In this document: piece by piece, positions 16,412 through 23,420 of the stretch
How positions within the stretch are numbered: position 1 is the first letter of the stretch
Layout: every line of letters begins with the position of its first letter
The notes under the pieces: model-generated
The model's input: the letters and a program-made list of their open reading frames with translations, nothing else
Told to the model about the DNA's origin: nothing
Databases searched by the model: none
Source of the DNA: Gaiellasilicea sp963789355
GTDB lineage: Bacteria; Actinomycetota; Thermoleophilia; Gaiellales; Gaiellaceae
Reading direction: 5' to 3'
Assembly: GCA_963789355.1 (NCBI GenBank)
Contig: CAWBKK010000010.1
Location: 124,001-188,000 of the forward strand
Length of the DNA stretch: 64,000 bases
Position numbers and translations under genes: made by a program

Positions 16412-17390
16412 CCTCGGGGCGGTCGTCGAAGCGATCCGCGGCCGCGACCGCTTCCTCGTCACGACGCACGAGAACCCCGACGGCGACGCGCTCGGCTCGC
16501 TGCTCGCGACGCAGCTGGCGCTGACCGCTCTCGGCAAGGACAGCCTCATGTTCCTGCCCGGTCCGGCGCCGCTCCCGGGTGAGTATCGGTTCCTGCCGCT
16601 CGAGCAGCTCCTGCGCGAGCTCCCCGAGGATGCGGCCGAGCGGACGCTCGTCGCCGTGGACGCAGCCAACGAGAGCCGGCTGGGCGCCGATTCCGCAGCG
16701 CTCCACTCGGCGCCGTTCACGATCAACGTCGACCACCACCACGACAACTCGCGCTTCGGCGACATCAATCTCGTCGACGCAGCGGCGTCCTCGACCGGGG
16801 AGGTGCTGCGCGACGTGATCGGCGCGCTCGGGATCGAGCTGACACCCGACCTGGCCGAGCCGCTCTACGTCGCGCTCGTAACCGACACCGGCCGCTTCCA
16901 GTATGCGAATACGACTCCGAAGGCGCTTCGGCTCGCCGCCGAGCTGGTCGAGGCGGGCGCCGACGTGCACAAGGTCTTCCAGGGCGTGTACGAAAGCGTC
17001 CAGTTCGCGAAGCTGAAGCTGTTGGCCCGCGCGCTGGAGCGGGCGCAGGTCTACGAGGGCGGCGGTCTCGTCGTCTCGTACCTCCTCCGCGACGACTTCG
17101 CCGAGGTGGGGGCGGTCGAGCCCTACTCGGAAGGCATCATCGACTTCCTTCGCGCCGTCGAGGGTGCGGACATGGCCGCGTTGATCCGCGAGCCGCCGCG
17201 CGGCGGCTCACCCGCCCGCCGGATCTCGCTCCGCGCCTCGCACGATGAGCTCGACGTCTCCGCGATCGCGCGCGCCTCGGGCGGAGGTGGCCACCGGCAG
17301 GCAGCGGGCTTCTCCAGCGACGTCTCGATCGATGAGATCACGGCGTTCCTCCGGCGCGAGTTCGTGGCAGCTTCGGCTCCCGCGGCCTGA
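16374..17390 (+). CDS. nrnA: DHH/DHHA1 phosphoesterase (NrnA-like oligoribonuclease / pAp phosphatase)
   Basis: A 338-residue DHH-family enzyme. NrnA-type proteins degrade short RNA oligonucleotides and remove the 3'-phosphate of pAp. The metal site motifs are present: THENPDGDALGS near the N-terminus, NVDHHHDNSRF (DHH motif) around residue 119, TDTGRFQYANT, and in the DHHA1 domain SGGGGHRQAAGF. It sits in the classic rbfA-nrnA-truB order. ATG at 16374 lies within rbfA; the stop shares a base with the truB ATG. Confidence 0.9.
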   Translation: MSSPPNQSTTQADLGAVVEAIRGRDRFLVTTHENPDGDALGSLLATQLALTALGKDSLMFLPGPAPLPGEYRFLPLEQLLRELPEDAAERTLVAVDAANESRLGADSAALHSAPFTINVDHHHDNSRFGDINLVDAAASSTGEVLRDVIGALGIELTPDLAEPLYVALVTDTGRFQYANTTPKALRLAAELVEAGADVHKVFQGVYESVQFAKLKLLARALERAQVYEGGGLVVSYLLRDDFAEVGAVEPYSEGIIDFLRAVEGADMAALIREPPRGGSPARRISLRASHDELDVSAIARASGGGGHRQAAGFSSDVSIDEITAFLRREFVAASAPAA

Positions 17391-18046
17391 TGCCGCCGAA
17401 GGGCCTTGAGCCGAGCGGGATCATCCTCGTCGACAAGCCGGCGGGGCCTTCGTCGTTCGCGGTGATGGCGCGCGTTCGCGGACGGCTCGGGACGAAGATG
17501 GGCCATGCGGGAACTCTTGACCCGTTCGCGACAGGATTGTTGCTTTTGCTCTCGGGACGCTCGACAAAATTGGCGGGATCGTTCGTCGGTCTCGACAAGC
17601 GCTATCTCACGGACGTCGACCTGACGGCCCGGACGTCCACGGGCGATCCCGAGGGCGAAGTGGTGGGGCGTCAGGAGGCACCCTCGCCGGCCGAGCTCGA
17701 GCGCGCGCTCGAGGGCCTCCGGGGGCAGATCGAGCTGCCGATTCCGGCCGCCTCCGCGGTCAAGATCGGCGGCGAGCGCGCCTACAAGCTCCACCGCCGC
17801 GGCATCGAGGTCGAGATGCCGCTCCGGCGCTCGCGCGTGGACGCACTCGACGTCATCGCGTATACCAACGGCATCGTCACGCTCGACCTCCGCGTCAGCT
17901 CGGGCACCTACGTCCGGGCGATCGCCGAGGCGCTCGGCGGTCACTGCGTGGCGCTGCGCCGGCTCGAGGTCGGACCGTTCAGCGTCGACGACGCCGACGA
18001 GGAGCGCGTGATCCCGGCCGAGCAGGCTCTGGCGCTGTTGCCGTGA
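17390..18046 (+). CDS. truB: tRNA pseudouridine-55 synthase
   Basis: TruB makes pseudouridine 55 in the T-loop of tRNAs. The N-terminal SGIILVDKPAGPSSFAV and the catalytic motif HAGTLDPFATG, with Asp44, are intact; YLTDVDLTARTSTGDPEGEV holds further active-site residues. At 218 residues it is shorter than E. coli TruB (314) and lacks a clear C-terminal PUA domain, as in other small bacterial forms. It begins on the last base of nrnA and ends GTGA into ribF. Confidence 0.93.
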   Translation: MPPKGLEPSGIILVDKPAGPSSFAVMARVRGRLGTKMGHAGTLDPFATGLLLLLSGRSTKLAGSFVGLDKRYLTDVDLTARTSTGDPEGEVVGRQEAPSPAELERALEGLRGQIELPIPAASAVKIGGERAYKLHRRGIEVEMPLRRSRVDALDVIAYTNGIVTLDLRVSSGTYVRAIAEALGGHCVALRRLEVGPFSVDDADEERVIPAEQALALLP

Positions 18047-18897
18047 CCGGTCCGGAGCGAACGATGGCCGTCGTCATCGGCACCTTCGACGGCGTCCACC
18101 TCGGTCACCGGCGCGTGATCGAGACTGCGCTCGAGACCGGGCTGCCGGTTCGCGTGCTCACGTTCGAGCCGCATCCTCGGGTCGTCCTCGGCAACTTCGT
18201 CGAGGCGCTGGCGACGCTGGAGCGCCGGCTCGAGCTGCTCGACGGGCTCGGCGTGGCCGAGACGACGGTGGTCGAGTTCACCCTCGACACGGCCATGCTC
18301 GAGCCGGAGGAGTTCGCAGCCGACCAGCTGGGTGATGCGGCCGTCATCGTGGCCGGCGCGGACTTTCGGTTCGGGCGCAAGCGTCGCGGCGATCTCGAGC
18401 TCTTGGAGCGGCTCGGGCACGAGGTGCTGCGCGTGCCGGTGCTCGAGGGCGTCTCCTCGACCGAGATCCGGCGCTCCCTGCACGGGGGCGACGTGGTCGC
18501 GGCCGCGCGACTGCTCGGCCGTCCGCCCGAGCTGGACGGCATCGTCGTCGGCGGCGACCAGCGCGGCGGCACGCTCGGCTATCCGACCGCGAATCTGGCC
18601 GTCGAGCCTGCACTGCTGGTCCCCGCCTACGGCATCTACGCCGGCGCGGCGCTGACGGCTGACGGGGAGCGTCGGCGCGCCGCGATCTCGATCGGGACGA
18701 ACCCGCACTACGGTGGCGAGGAGCGCCGGATCGAGCCGTACCTCCTCGATTTCGACGGGGACCTCTACGGCCGCCGGCTGGTCGTCGAGCTCTGGGAAAG
18801 GCTGCGCGACGAGCAAGTCTTCGAAAGCGAGCAAGCCCTGATCGACCAGATCGCCCGCGACGTCGAGTCGACGCGAAAGGCAGTCCGACCCGCGTAG
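18043..18897 (+). CDS. ribF: Bifunctional riboflavin kinase / FAD synthetase
   Basis: RibF converts riboflavin to FMN and then FAD. The N-terminal FAD synthetase domain shows VIGTFDGVHLGHRRVIETAL (nucleotidyltransferase motif), FEPHPR and GVSSTEIRRSL. The C-terminal riboflavin kinase domain shows RGGTLGYPTANLAVE and the catalytic-region ISIGTNPHYGG with LLDFDGDLYGRRLVVELWER. GTG at 18043 overlaps truB (GTGA); ATG at 18064 is a possible alternative. Length 284, slightly short but complete. Last gene of the long translation operon. Confidence 0.94.
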   Translation: MTGPERTMAVVIGTFDGVHLGHRRVIETALETGLPVRVLTFEPHPRVVLGNFVEALATLERRLELLDGLGVAETTVVEFTLDTAMLEPEEFAADQLGDAAVIVAGADFRFGRKRRGDLELLERLGHEVLRVPVLEGVSSTEIRRSLHGGDVVAAARLLGRPPELDGIVVGGDQRGGTLGYPTANLAVEPALLVPAYGIYAGAALTADGERRRAAISIGTNPHYGGEERRIEPYLLDFDGDLYGRRLVVELWERLRDEQVFESEQALIDQIARDVESTRKAVRPA

Positions 18898-18912
18898 GTA
18901 GGTTGACGGGCC

Positions 18913-19839
18913 GTGAGTGAGAACGGCTCGATGATCCATGCCCGCGGGCTTGTAAAGCGCTTCGGCGACCTCCTCGCGGTCGACGGGATCGACCTCGACG
19001 TCCAGCGGGGCGAGGCGTTCGGCTTCCTGGGCCCCAACGGCGCGGGCAAGAGCTCGACGATGCGGATGATCGGTTGCGTCTCGCCCGTCAGCGGCGGGAC
19101 CCTCCGGATCCTGGGCCGCGACCCCGCCGCCGACGGGCCCGCGATCCGGGCGCGGCTCGGCGTCGTCCCGCAGCAGGACACGCTCGACACCGAGCTGACG
19201 GTGCGTGAGAACGTGCTCATCTACGGCCGCTACTTCGGGCTCTCGCGGCGGGAGCTGAAGCCGCGAATCGACGAGCTGCTCGACTTCGTCCAGCTCACCG
19301 AGCGGGCGAACGACAAGGTCGAGCCGCTTTCGGGCGGGATGAAGCGGCGCTTGACGATCGCGCGGTCGCTCATCAACGACCCAGACCTGCTGCTGCTGGA
19401 CGAGCCCACGACGGGCCTCGATCCCCAGGCGCGCCACGCCGTCTGGGATCGCCTCTTCCGGCTGAAGCAGCGCGGCAAGACCTTCGTCGTGACAACGCAC
19501 TACATGGACGAGGCCGAGCAACTCTGTGACCGGCTCGTTGTGATGGATCACGGCAAGATCGTCGCCGAGGGGTCGCCGTCGGAGCTGATCGCGCGGTATT
19601 CGACGCGTGAGGTCGTCGAGATCCGCTTCGAGGACGCGCGGCCGCAGAACGGCGTCTTCGAGGGGCTGGCCGAGCGGGTCGAGGAGCTGCCGGACCGCGT
19701 GCTCCTCTACACACGAGACGGCGACGCAACGGCCATCGCAGTGGCTGAGCGCGGCCTCCCCACGCACTCGACGCTCGTGCGCCGGAGCACGCTCGAGGAC
19801 GTCTTCCTCCACCTGACCGGCCGCACCTTGGTGGACTGA
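18913..19839 (+). CDS. ABC exporter ATP-binding protein (DrrA/NodI type)
   Basis: A 308-residue ABC ATPase: Walker A GPNGAGKSSTMR, Q-loop, signature LSGGMKRRLTIARSL, Walker B LLLLDEPTTGLDPQ, and a C-terminal extension typical of the DrrA/NodI group. It works with the two permeases that follow, probably exporting a lipid-like or hydrophobic compound; the substrate is unknown. GTG follows a TAGGTT hexamer (18899-18904) by 8 nt with no Shine-Dalgarno sequence, so the three-gene operon may have its own leaderless promoter. Confidence 0.9.
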   Translation: MSENGSMIHARGLVKRFGDLLAVDGIDLDVQRGEAFGFLGPNGAGKSSTMRMIGCVSPVSGGTLRILGRDPAADGPAIRARLGVVPQQDTLDTELTVRENVLIYGRYFGLSRRELKPRIDELLDFVQLTERANDKVEPLSGGMKRRLTIARSLINDPDLLLLDEPTTGLDPQARHAVWDRLFRLKQRGKTFVVTTHYMDEAEQLCDRLVVMDHGKIVAEGSPSELIARYSTREVVEIRFEDARPQNGVFEGLAERVEELPDRVLLYTRDGDATAIAVAERGLPTHSTLVRRSTLEDVFLHLTGRTLVD

Positions 19840-20618
19840 GTTGGAGAGCGTCCTCCAGCCGCTGCCGAGCGTACGAGCACTGGCTCGCGCAGTACAAGCG
19901 GGTCTGGCGCGGGACGATCGGGACGAGCCTTGTCAACCCGATCCTCTACCTGACGGCGCTCGGCGTCGGGCTCGGGACGCTTGTCGACCGCACCCAGAAC
20001 GCGCCGGGAGGCGTCCCGTACCTCGACTTCGTCGCGCCCGGCCTGCTCGCTGCGGCGGCGATGCAGACTGCGGTCACCGAGTCGAGCTGGCCCGTGATGG
20101 GCGCGATCAAATGGACCCGGACGTACTACGCGATGATCGCAACGCCGCTGACGGAGCGGGACGCGTTCGTGGGGCACCAGCTGTTCGTCCTCACCCGCGT
20201 TCTCACCTCGGCCGCCGCGTATCTCGTGATCATCGCCGCCTTCGGCGCCGTCTCCTCGTGGCTCGGCCTGTTGGTGGTGCCGGTGGCGGTGCTGATCGGG
20301 ACTGCCTTCTCGACGCCGATGGCCGCGCTGGCGGCCAAGCTGGAGGACGAGCGCACTCTCGTCACGGTCTTTCGCTTCCTGGTCGTGCCGATGTTCCTCT
20401 TCTCGGGAACATTCTTCCCGGTCTCGCAGCTGCCGCTCGCGTTCGAGCTGGTCGCGTACGCCACGCCGGTCTGGCACGGCGTCGAGCTCTGCCGCATGCT
20501 CACGCTCGGCGACGTCGAGTTGGTTGCGGCGCTCGGCCACCTCGCGTACTTGCTCACGTGGACGCTCGTTGGGTTCGAGCTCGCGCGGCGCGCATATCGC
20601 GCGAGGCTGCTCGGATGA
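19836..20618 (+). CDS. ABC-2 type permease (NodJ/DrrB family), likely CTG start
   Basis: This frame encodes a full ABC-2 permease of about 260 residues: an N-terminal amphipathic part (EHWLAQYKRVWRGTIGTS), then six membrane helices (NPILYLTALGVGLGTLV onward) and a central FSTPMAALAAKLEDERT loop. There is no ATG, GTG or TTG in frame before base 20061, which lies inside the second helix region. CTG at 19836 overlaps the ATPase stop as CTGA, exactly like the ATGA/GTGA/TTGA overlaps elsewhere here, and gives the normal family length. A start frameshift is the alternative. Confidence 0.75.
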   Translation: MSWRASSSRCRAYEHWLAQYKRVWRGTIGTSLVNPILYLTALGVGLGTLVDRTQNAPGGVPYLDFVAPGLLAAAAMQTAVTESSWPVMGAIKWTRTYYAMIATPLTERDAFVGHQLFVLTRVLTSAAAYLVIIAAFGAVSSWLGLLVVPVAVLIGTAFSTPMAALAAKLEDERTLVTVFRFLVVPMFLFSGTFFPVSQLPLAFELVAYATPVWHGVELCRMLTLGDVELVAALGHLAYLLTWTLVGFELARRAYRARLLG

Positions 20619-21406
20619 CGACGCTCGCCCTACGTCTGCTCGACCGGCCGGGCGGCCGCGGTCGCTATCTGTTCGAGCGGAACGTCATGAGCCACCGCCG
20701 CACGTGGCCGATCATCGTCTCCGGCTTCTTCGAACCGCTCTTCTACCTGCTTTCGCTCGGATACGGCCTCGGTGGGTACGTGGGCGAGATCGTGATCGAC
20801 GGCCGGCCGATCGAGTACGCGGCCTTCGTCGCGCCCGCGCTCCTCGCCGCCTCCGCCTTCAACGGCGCGTTCTATGACGCGACGAACATCTTTTGGAAGC
20901 TTCGCTACCAAAAGACCTACGATGCGATTCTCTCGACGCCGCTCGGACCGCGGGACATTGCAGTCGGGGAGGCCGCGTTCGCGCTCTTCCGCGGCCTCAT
21001 CTACGCCGTCGGCTTCTTCACCGTGATCACCGCCCTCGGGCTGATCGAGTCCTGGTGGGCACTGCTCGCGCTGCCGGCAACGGTGTTCGTCGGGTTCGCG
21101 TTCGCCGGCGCCGGGATCGCCGCCGTCACCTACATGCGGAGCTGGCAGGACTTCGACATCCTCAACCTCGCGATCCTGCCGATGTTCCTCTTCTCGGCGA
21201 CCTTCTTCCCGCTCTCGACCTATCCGGACTGGCTGGAGTGGGTGATCCAGGCGACGCCGCTCTACCACGGCGTCGACCTGGTCCGGGCGCTGACCACGGG
21301 CAGCGTCGGCGCCGGTCAGCTCGTCAACGTCGCCTACCTGACCGTTCTCGGCGCCGCCGGGACGTGGATCGCCGGCCGCCGCGTCGAGCAGCTCCTCCTC
21401 ACCTAG
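20615..21406 (+). CDS. ABC-2 type permease, second subunit
   Basis: A 263-residue permease with six predicted membrane helices and the same layout as the preceding subunit: a short cytoplasmic N-terminus (LFERNVMSHRRTWPIIVSGF), helices, then AILPMFLFSATFFPLSTYPD before the last third, matching VVPMFLFSGTFFPVSQLPL in its neighbour. The two are old paralogues and probably form a heterodimer with the ATPase. ATG overlaps the previous stop (ATGA). Confidence 0.9.
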   Translation: MTTLALRLLDRPGGRGRYLFERNVMSHRRTWPIIVSGFFEPLFYLLSLGYGLGGYVGEIVIDGRPIEYAAFVAPALLAASAFNGAFYDATNIFWKLRYQKTYDAILSTPLGPRDIAVGEAAFALFRGLIYAVGFFTVITALGLIESWWALLALPATVFVGFAFAGAGIAAVTYMRSWQDFDILNLAILPMFLFSATFFPLSTYPDWLEWVIQATPLYHGVDLVRALTTGSVGAGQLVNVAYLTVLGAAGTWIAGRRVEQLLLT

Positions 21407-21442
21407 CTGCAAGTTTTCCGGCCCGGACGTGTCTTCAGGGGT

Positions 21443-21670
21443 ATGGAGTCTGCGGCGGCGCGATTGAGGCCGATCGAGGCGGTCTGCTGCCTCGGCTGCG
21501 GCAAGGAATACGGCAAGCCGAGCGGTCGCGGGACCCTGCCCACGAACCCGGGGTGCCCCGTGTGCGGCTACGTCGGCTGGCTGCCGAGCCCGGCGGACGT
21601 CACGAAAGGATCACCGCGTGCCCGCTCCGGCGAGGATCGGCGGCGGCTCCTGCGGAGCCGATCAGGCTGA
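21443..21670 (+). CDS. Small zinc-ribbon protein, function unknown
   Basis: A 75-residue protein with two knuckles, C16-x2-C19 (CCLGCGKEYGKPSGRG) and C38-x2-CG (NPGCPVCGYVGWLP), forming a likely zinc ribbon. The C-terminal third is basic and overlaps the end of the convergent ggt-like gene by 71 nt. The start is supported only by an AGGGG immediately upstream. I regard the N-terminal 50 residues as convincing; the tail may be neutral sequence read opposite ggt. Confidence 0.55.
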   Translation: MESAAARLRPIEAVCCLGCGKEYGKPSGRGTLPTNPGCPVCGYVGWLPSPADVTKGSPRARSGEDRRRLLRSRSG

Positions 21671-22961
21671 CGCCGCCGAAGTAGTGGTGCGAGCCGGGCC
21701 AGCGGCGGACGCTGAGCCCCGACGCCGCCAGCTCCTCGAGCGCGCGCTCGTCCACGCCCGGCTCGGCGTTGACCACGTCGCCGGCGCGATGGAAACGGGG
21801 ACGCTCCACCGCCTCGACCGGGTCGAGGCCCTCGTCGAGGAACCCGGCCGCGACGCCGACGAGCGCGGTTCGGATGCGCGTCCCGCCCGCCGAGCCGATC
21901 GCCAGCTCGAGCCGGTCACCGTCGAGCGCCAGCAGCGGCGCCATCATGCTCTCCATCCGCTCTCCCGGGCCGAGCGGGGCCCGGAGGAGGTCGACCTCGC
22001 CGAGCATGCTGTTCAGCTGCACGTCGAGGCCCGGCAGGAAGTCGCCGGTGCCGAGGCCGAGGCTCGACGTCAGCACGCACGCGCGGCCCTCTGCGTCCGC
22101 GGTGACGAGGTTCGTCGTATGCCCGCCCAGCTCGGTGCCCAGCAGCGCCGCGAGCAGCGCGTGCACCCGGCTCGTCTCGTCGAGGTCACGCAGGCGGGGC
22201 AGCCGCGCGAGCGTTCCCGGGACGCCCGTCAGGCCGGCGCGGGTGAGCACGCGCCGCCCGAGCCACTCGACCTCGACGGGCGCTTCCCACCGCGCCTCGT
22301 AGCGCGCCAGGTCGGCCGCCGTCACCGGCACGCCTTCGAGCCCTCTGAGCAGCGCGCCGATCGACCCCGAGTAGACGCTGTCCGCACCCTCGTCCGCGAG
22401 CAGCTCGAGTGCTGCGGCGAGCCCGGGCTGCTCGAGCCGCTCACCCGACTCCAGCAGCCTGCCGGACGGCGCGTAGATCCGCTCGCCGTCGGGCTGCATC
22501 GTGAAGACGGGGGCGAGCATCGCGAGGCAGGCGGCGTGGGCGGGGGGCATGAGGACGCCGTCCCGCGCGAGCCGCAGCGCCGGCTCGACGAGCGTGGGCC
22601 ACGGCAGGCGACCGAAGCGCTCGTGCAGCGTTCCGAGCCCGCGCGGCAGGCCGGGCACCGCGCACGTTCCCGGTCCGACCGCGTAGTGGACGAGCTCCTC
22701 GCCGAAGGGGACGCGGAGCTCGACGGGAGCGGCGCCCGCGCCCGAGGGCACGTCGACGAAGCAGTCGAGGTTCCAGGCCACGCGTCCGTCGAAGTAGATC
22801 GCGTGCCCACCGCCGAGCAGCCCGGTCATCACCGTCTCGGCCACGCAGGAGGCGAGCGAGGCCGCGACCGCCGCGTCCGCAGCCGTTCCGCCGGCCTCGA
22901 GGATCTCGATCCCGGCCGCCGCCGTGGCGGCGTGACCGGCTGCAACGCCGCTTGGAACCAT
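21600..22961 (-). CDS. Gamma-glutamyltransferase-like Ntn hydrolase
   Basis: A 453-residue member of the gamma-glutamyltranspeptidase family, whose members cleave themselves at a Thr that becomes the nucleophile. The self-processing site is GGHTTNLVTAD (Thr282), and the small subunit has GSAGGTRIRTALVGVAAGFL and VERPRF. Two points are unusual: no signal peptide, and the large-subunit motif that normally reads D-x-R-E-x-x-P is DCFVDVP (residues 66-72), so the gamma-glutamyl-binding Arg is missing (Phe68). The enzyme may act inside the cell on another amide. No Shine-Dalgarno; a TAGGGT-like hexamer lies 8 nt before the ATG. Confidence 0.82.
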   Translation of the reverse strand: MVPSGVAAGHAATAAAGIEILEAGGTAADAAVAASLASCVAETVMTGLLGGGHAIYFDGRVAWNLDCFVDVPSGAGAAPVELRVPFGEELVHYAVGPGTCAVPGLPRGLGTLHERFGRLPWPTLVEPALRLARDGVLMPPAHAACLAMLAPVFTMQPDGERIYAPSGRLLESGERLEQPGLAAALELLADEGADSVYSGSIGALLRGLEGVPVTAADLARYEARWEAPVEVEWLGRRVLTRAGLTGVPGTLARLPRLRDLDETSRVHALLAALLGTELGGHTTNLVTADAEGRACVLTSSLGLGTGDFLPGLDVQLNSMLGEVDLLRAPLGPGERMESMMAPLLALDGDRLELAIGSAGGTRIRTALVGVAAGFLDEGLDPVEAVERPRFHRAGDVVNAEPGVDERALEELAASGLSVRRWPGSHHYFGGVSLIGSAGAAADPRRSGHAVILS

Positions 22962-22982
22962 CGGTTGCTACCCTACGCGCGA

Positions 22983-22994
22983 CCGAGATCTCGG
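22983..22994. promoter_or_regulatory. Palindrome between ggt-like gene and rpsO
   Basis: CCGAGATCTCGG is a perfect 12-bp palindrome in the 94-nt divergent gap that must hold both promoters. It could be an operator, but nothing else supports this. Confidence 0.3.
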
Positions 22995-23055
22995 CCGGCC
23001 GTGTCTTCCTTCACGCCGCGCGGGGACTCCGGAGACATCGACAGAAGGAGGCCAC

Positions 23056-23325
23056 ATGGCCCTCACCAAGGAAGTCAAGCAGGAGCTGATCGGGAAGCAC
23101 GGCCGCAACGAGACGGATACCGGCTCCCCCGAGGTGCAGGTCGCGATGCTGACACAGCGGATCAACGACCTCACCGAGCACCTGCGCACGCATGCGAAGG
23201 ACCACTACTCGCGGCGCGGGCTGCTCAAGCTCGTCGGTCGCCGGCGGCGGTTCCTGAACTACATGCAGAAGCACGACCTCGAGGGCTATCGCGCCCTCAT
23301 CAAGGAGCTAGGCCTCAGGCGCTAG
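23056..23325 (+). CDS. rpsO: Ribosomal protein S15
   Basis: S15 (89 residues) is a primary 16S rRNA-binding protein of the small subunit. The family pattern is complete: HGRNETDTGSPEVQVAMLTQ, HLRTHAKDHYSRRGLLKLVG and RRRRFLNYMQKHDLEGYRAL. A perfect AAGGAGG lies 5-11 nt before the ATG. It is followed by the pnp leader, the standard rpsO-pnp pairing. Confidence 0.97.
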   Translation: MALTKEVKQELIGKHGRNETDTGSPEVQVAMLTQRINDLTEHLRTHAKDHYSRRGLLKLVGRRRRFLNYMQKHDLEGYRALIKELGLRR

Positions 23326-23335
23326 TTCTTACCCG

Positions 23336-23413
23336 GGAGAGTGGAAGCTTGGACGAGCCCCGCAGAGCGCGAGGCTGATCCAAACTTCCACTCTCCACCA
23401 AGCAGAGTGGAGG
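23336..23413 (+). promoter_or_regulatory. Structured leader of pnp with two exclusive folds
   Basis: Fold A is a long hairpin, GGAGAGTGGAAG (23336-23347) with CTTCCACTCTCC (23385-23396), extended inward by TTGGA/TCCAA, AGCC/GGCT and CGC/GCG. Fold B pairs the same right arm, CTTCCACTCT (23385-23394), with AGAGTGGAGG (23404-23413), which contains the pnp Shine-Dalgarno sequence. No T-run follows, so it is not a terminator. The layout fits RNase III and PNPase autocontrol as known for E. coli pnp. Confidence 0.65.
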
Positions 23414-23420
23414 ACATGGA

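Noticed and set aside
19841..21406. Single 521-codon plus-strand frame covering both ABC permeases
   Set aside because: Only the part after 20615 has permease sequence. Before that the frame is Arg-rich and unlike a membrane protein; the first permease lies in another frame.
23336..23396. rpsO-pnp hairpin read as a terminator
   Set aside because: No T-run follows, and pnp is routinely co-transcribed with rpsO. The arm's match to the ribosome-binding site fits regulation better.
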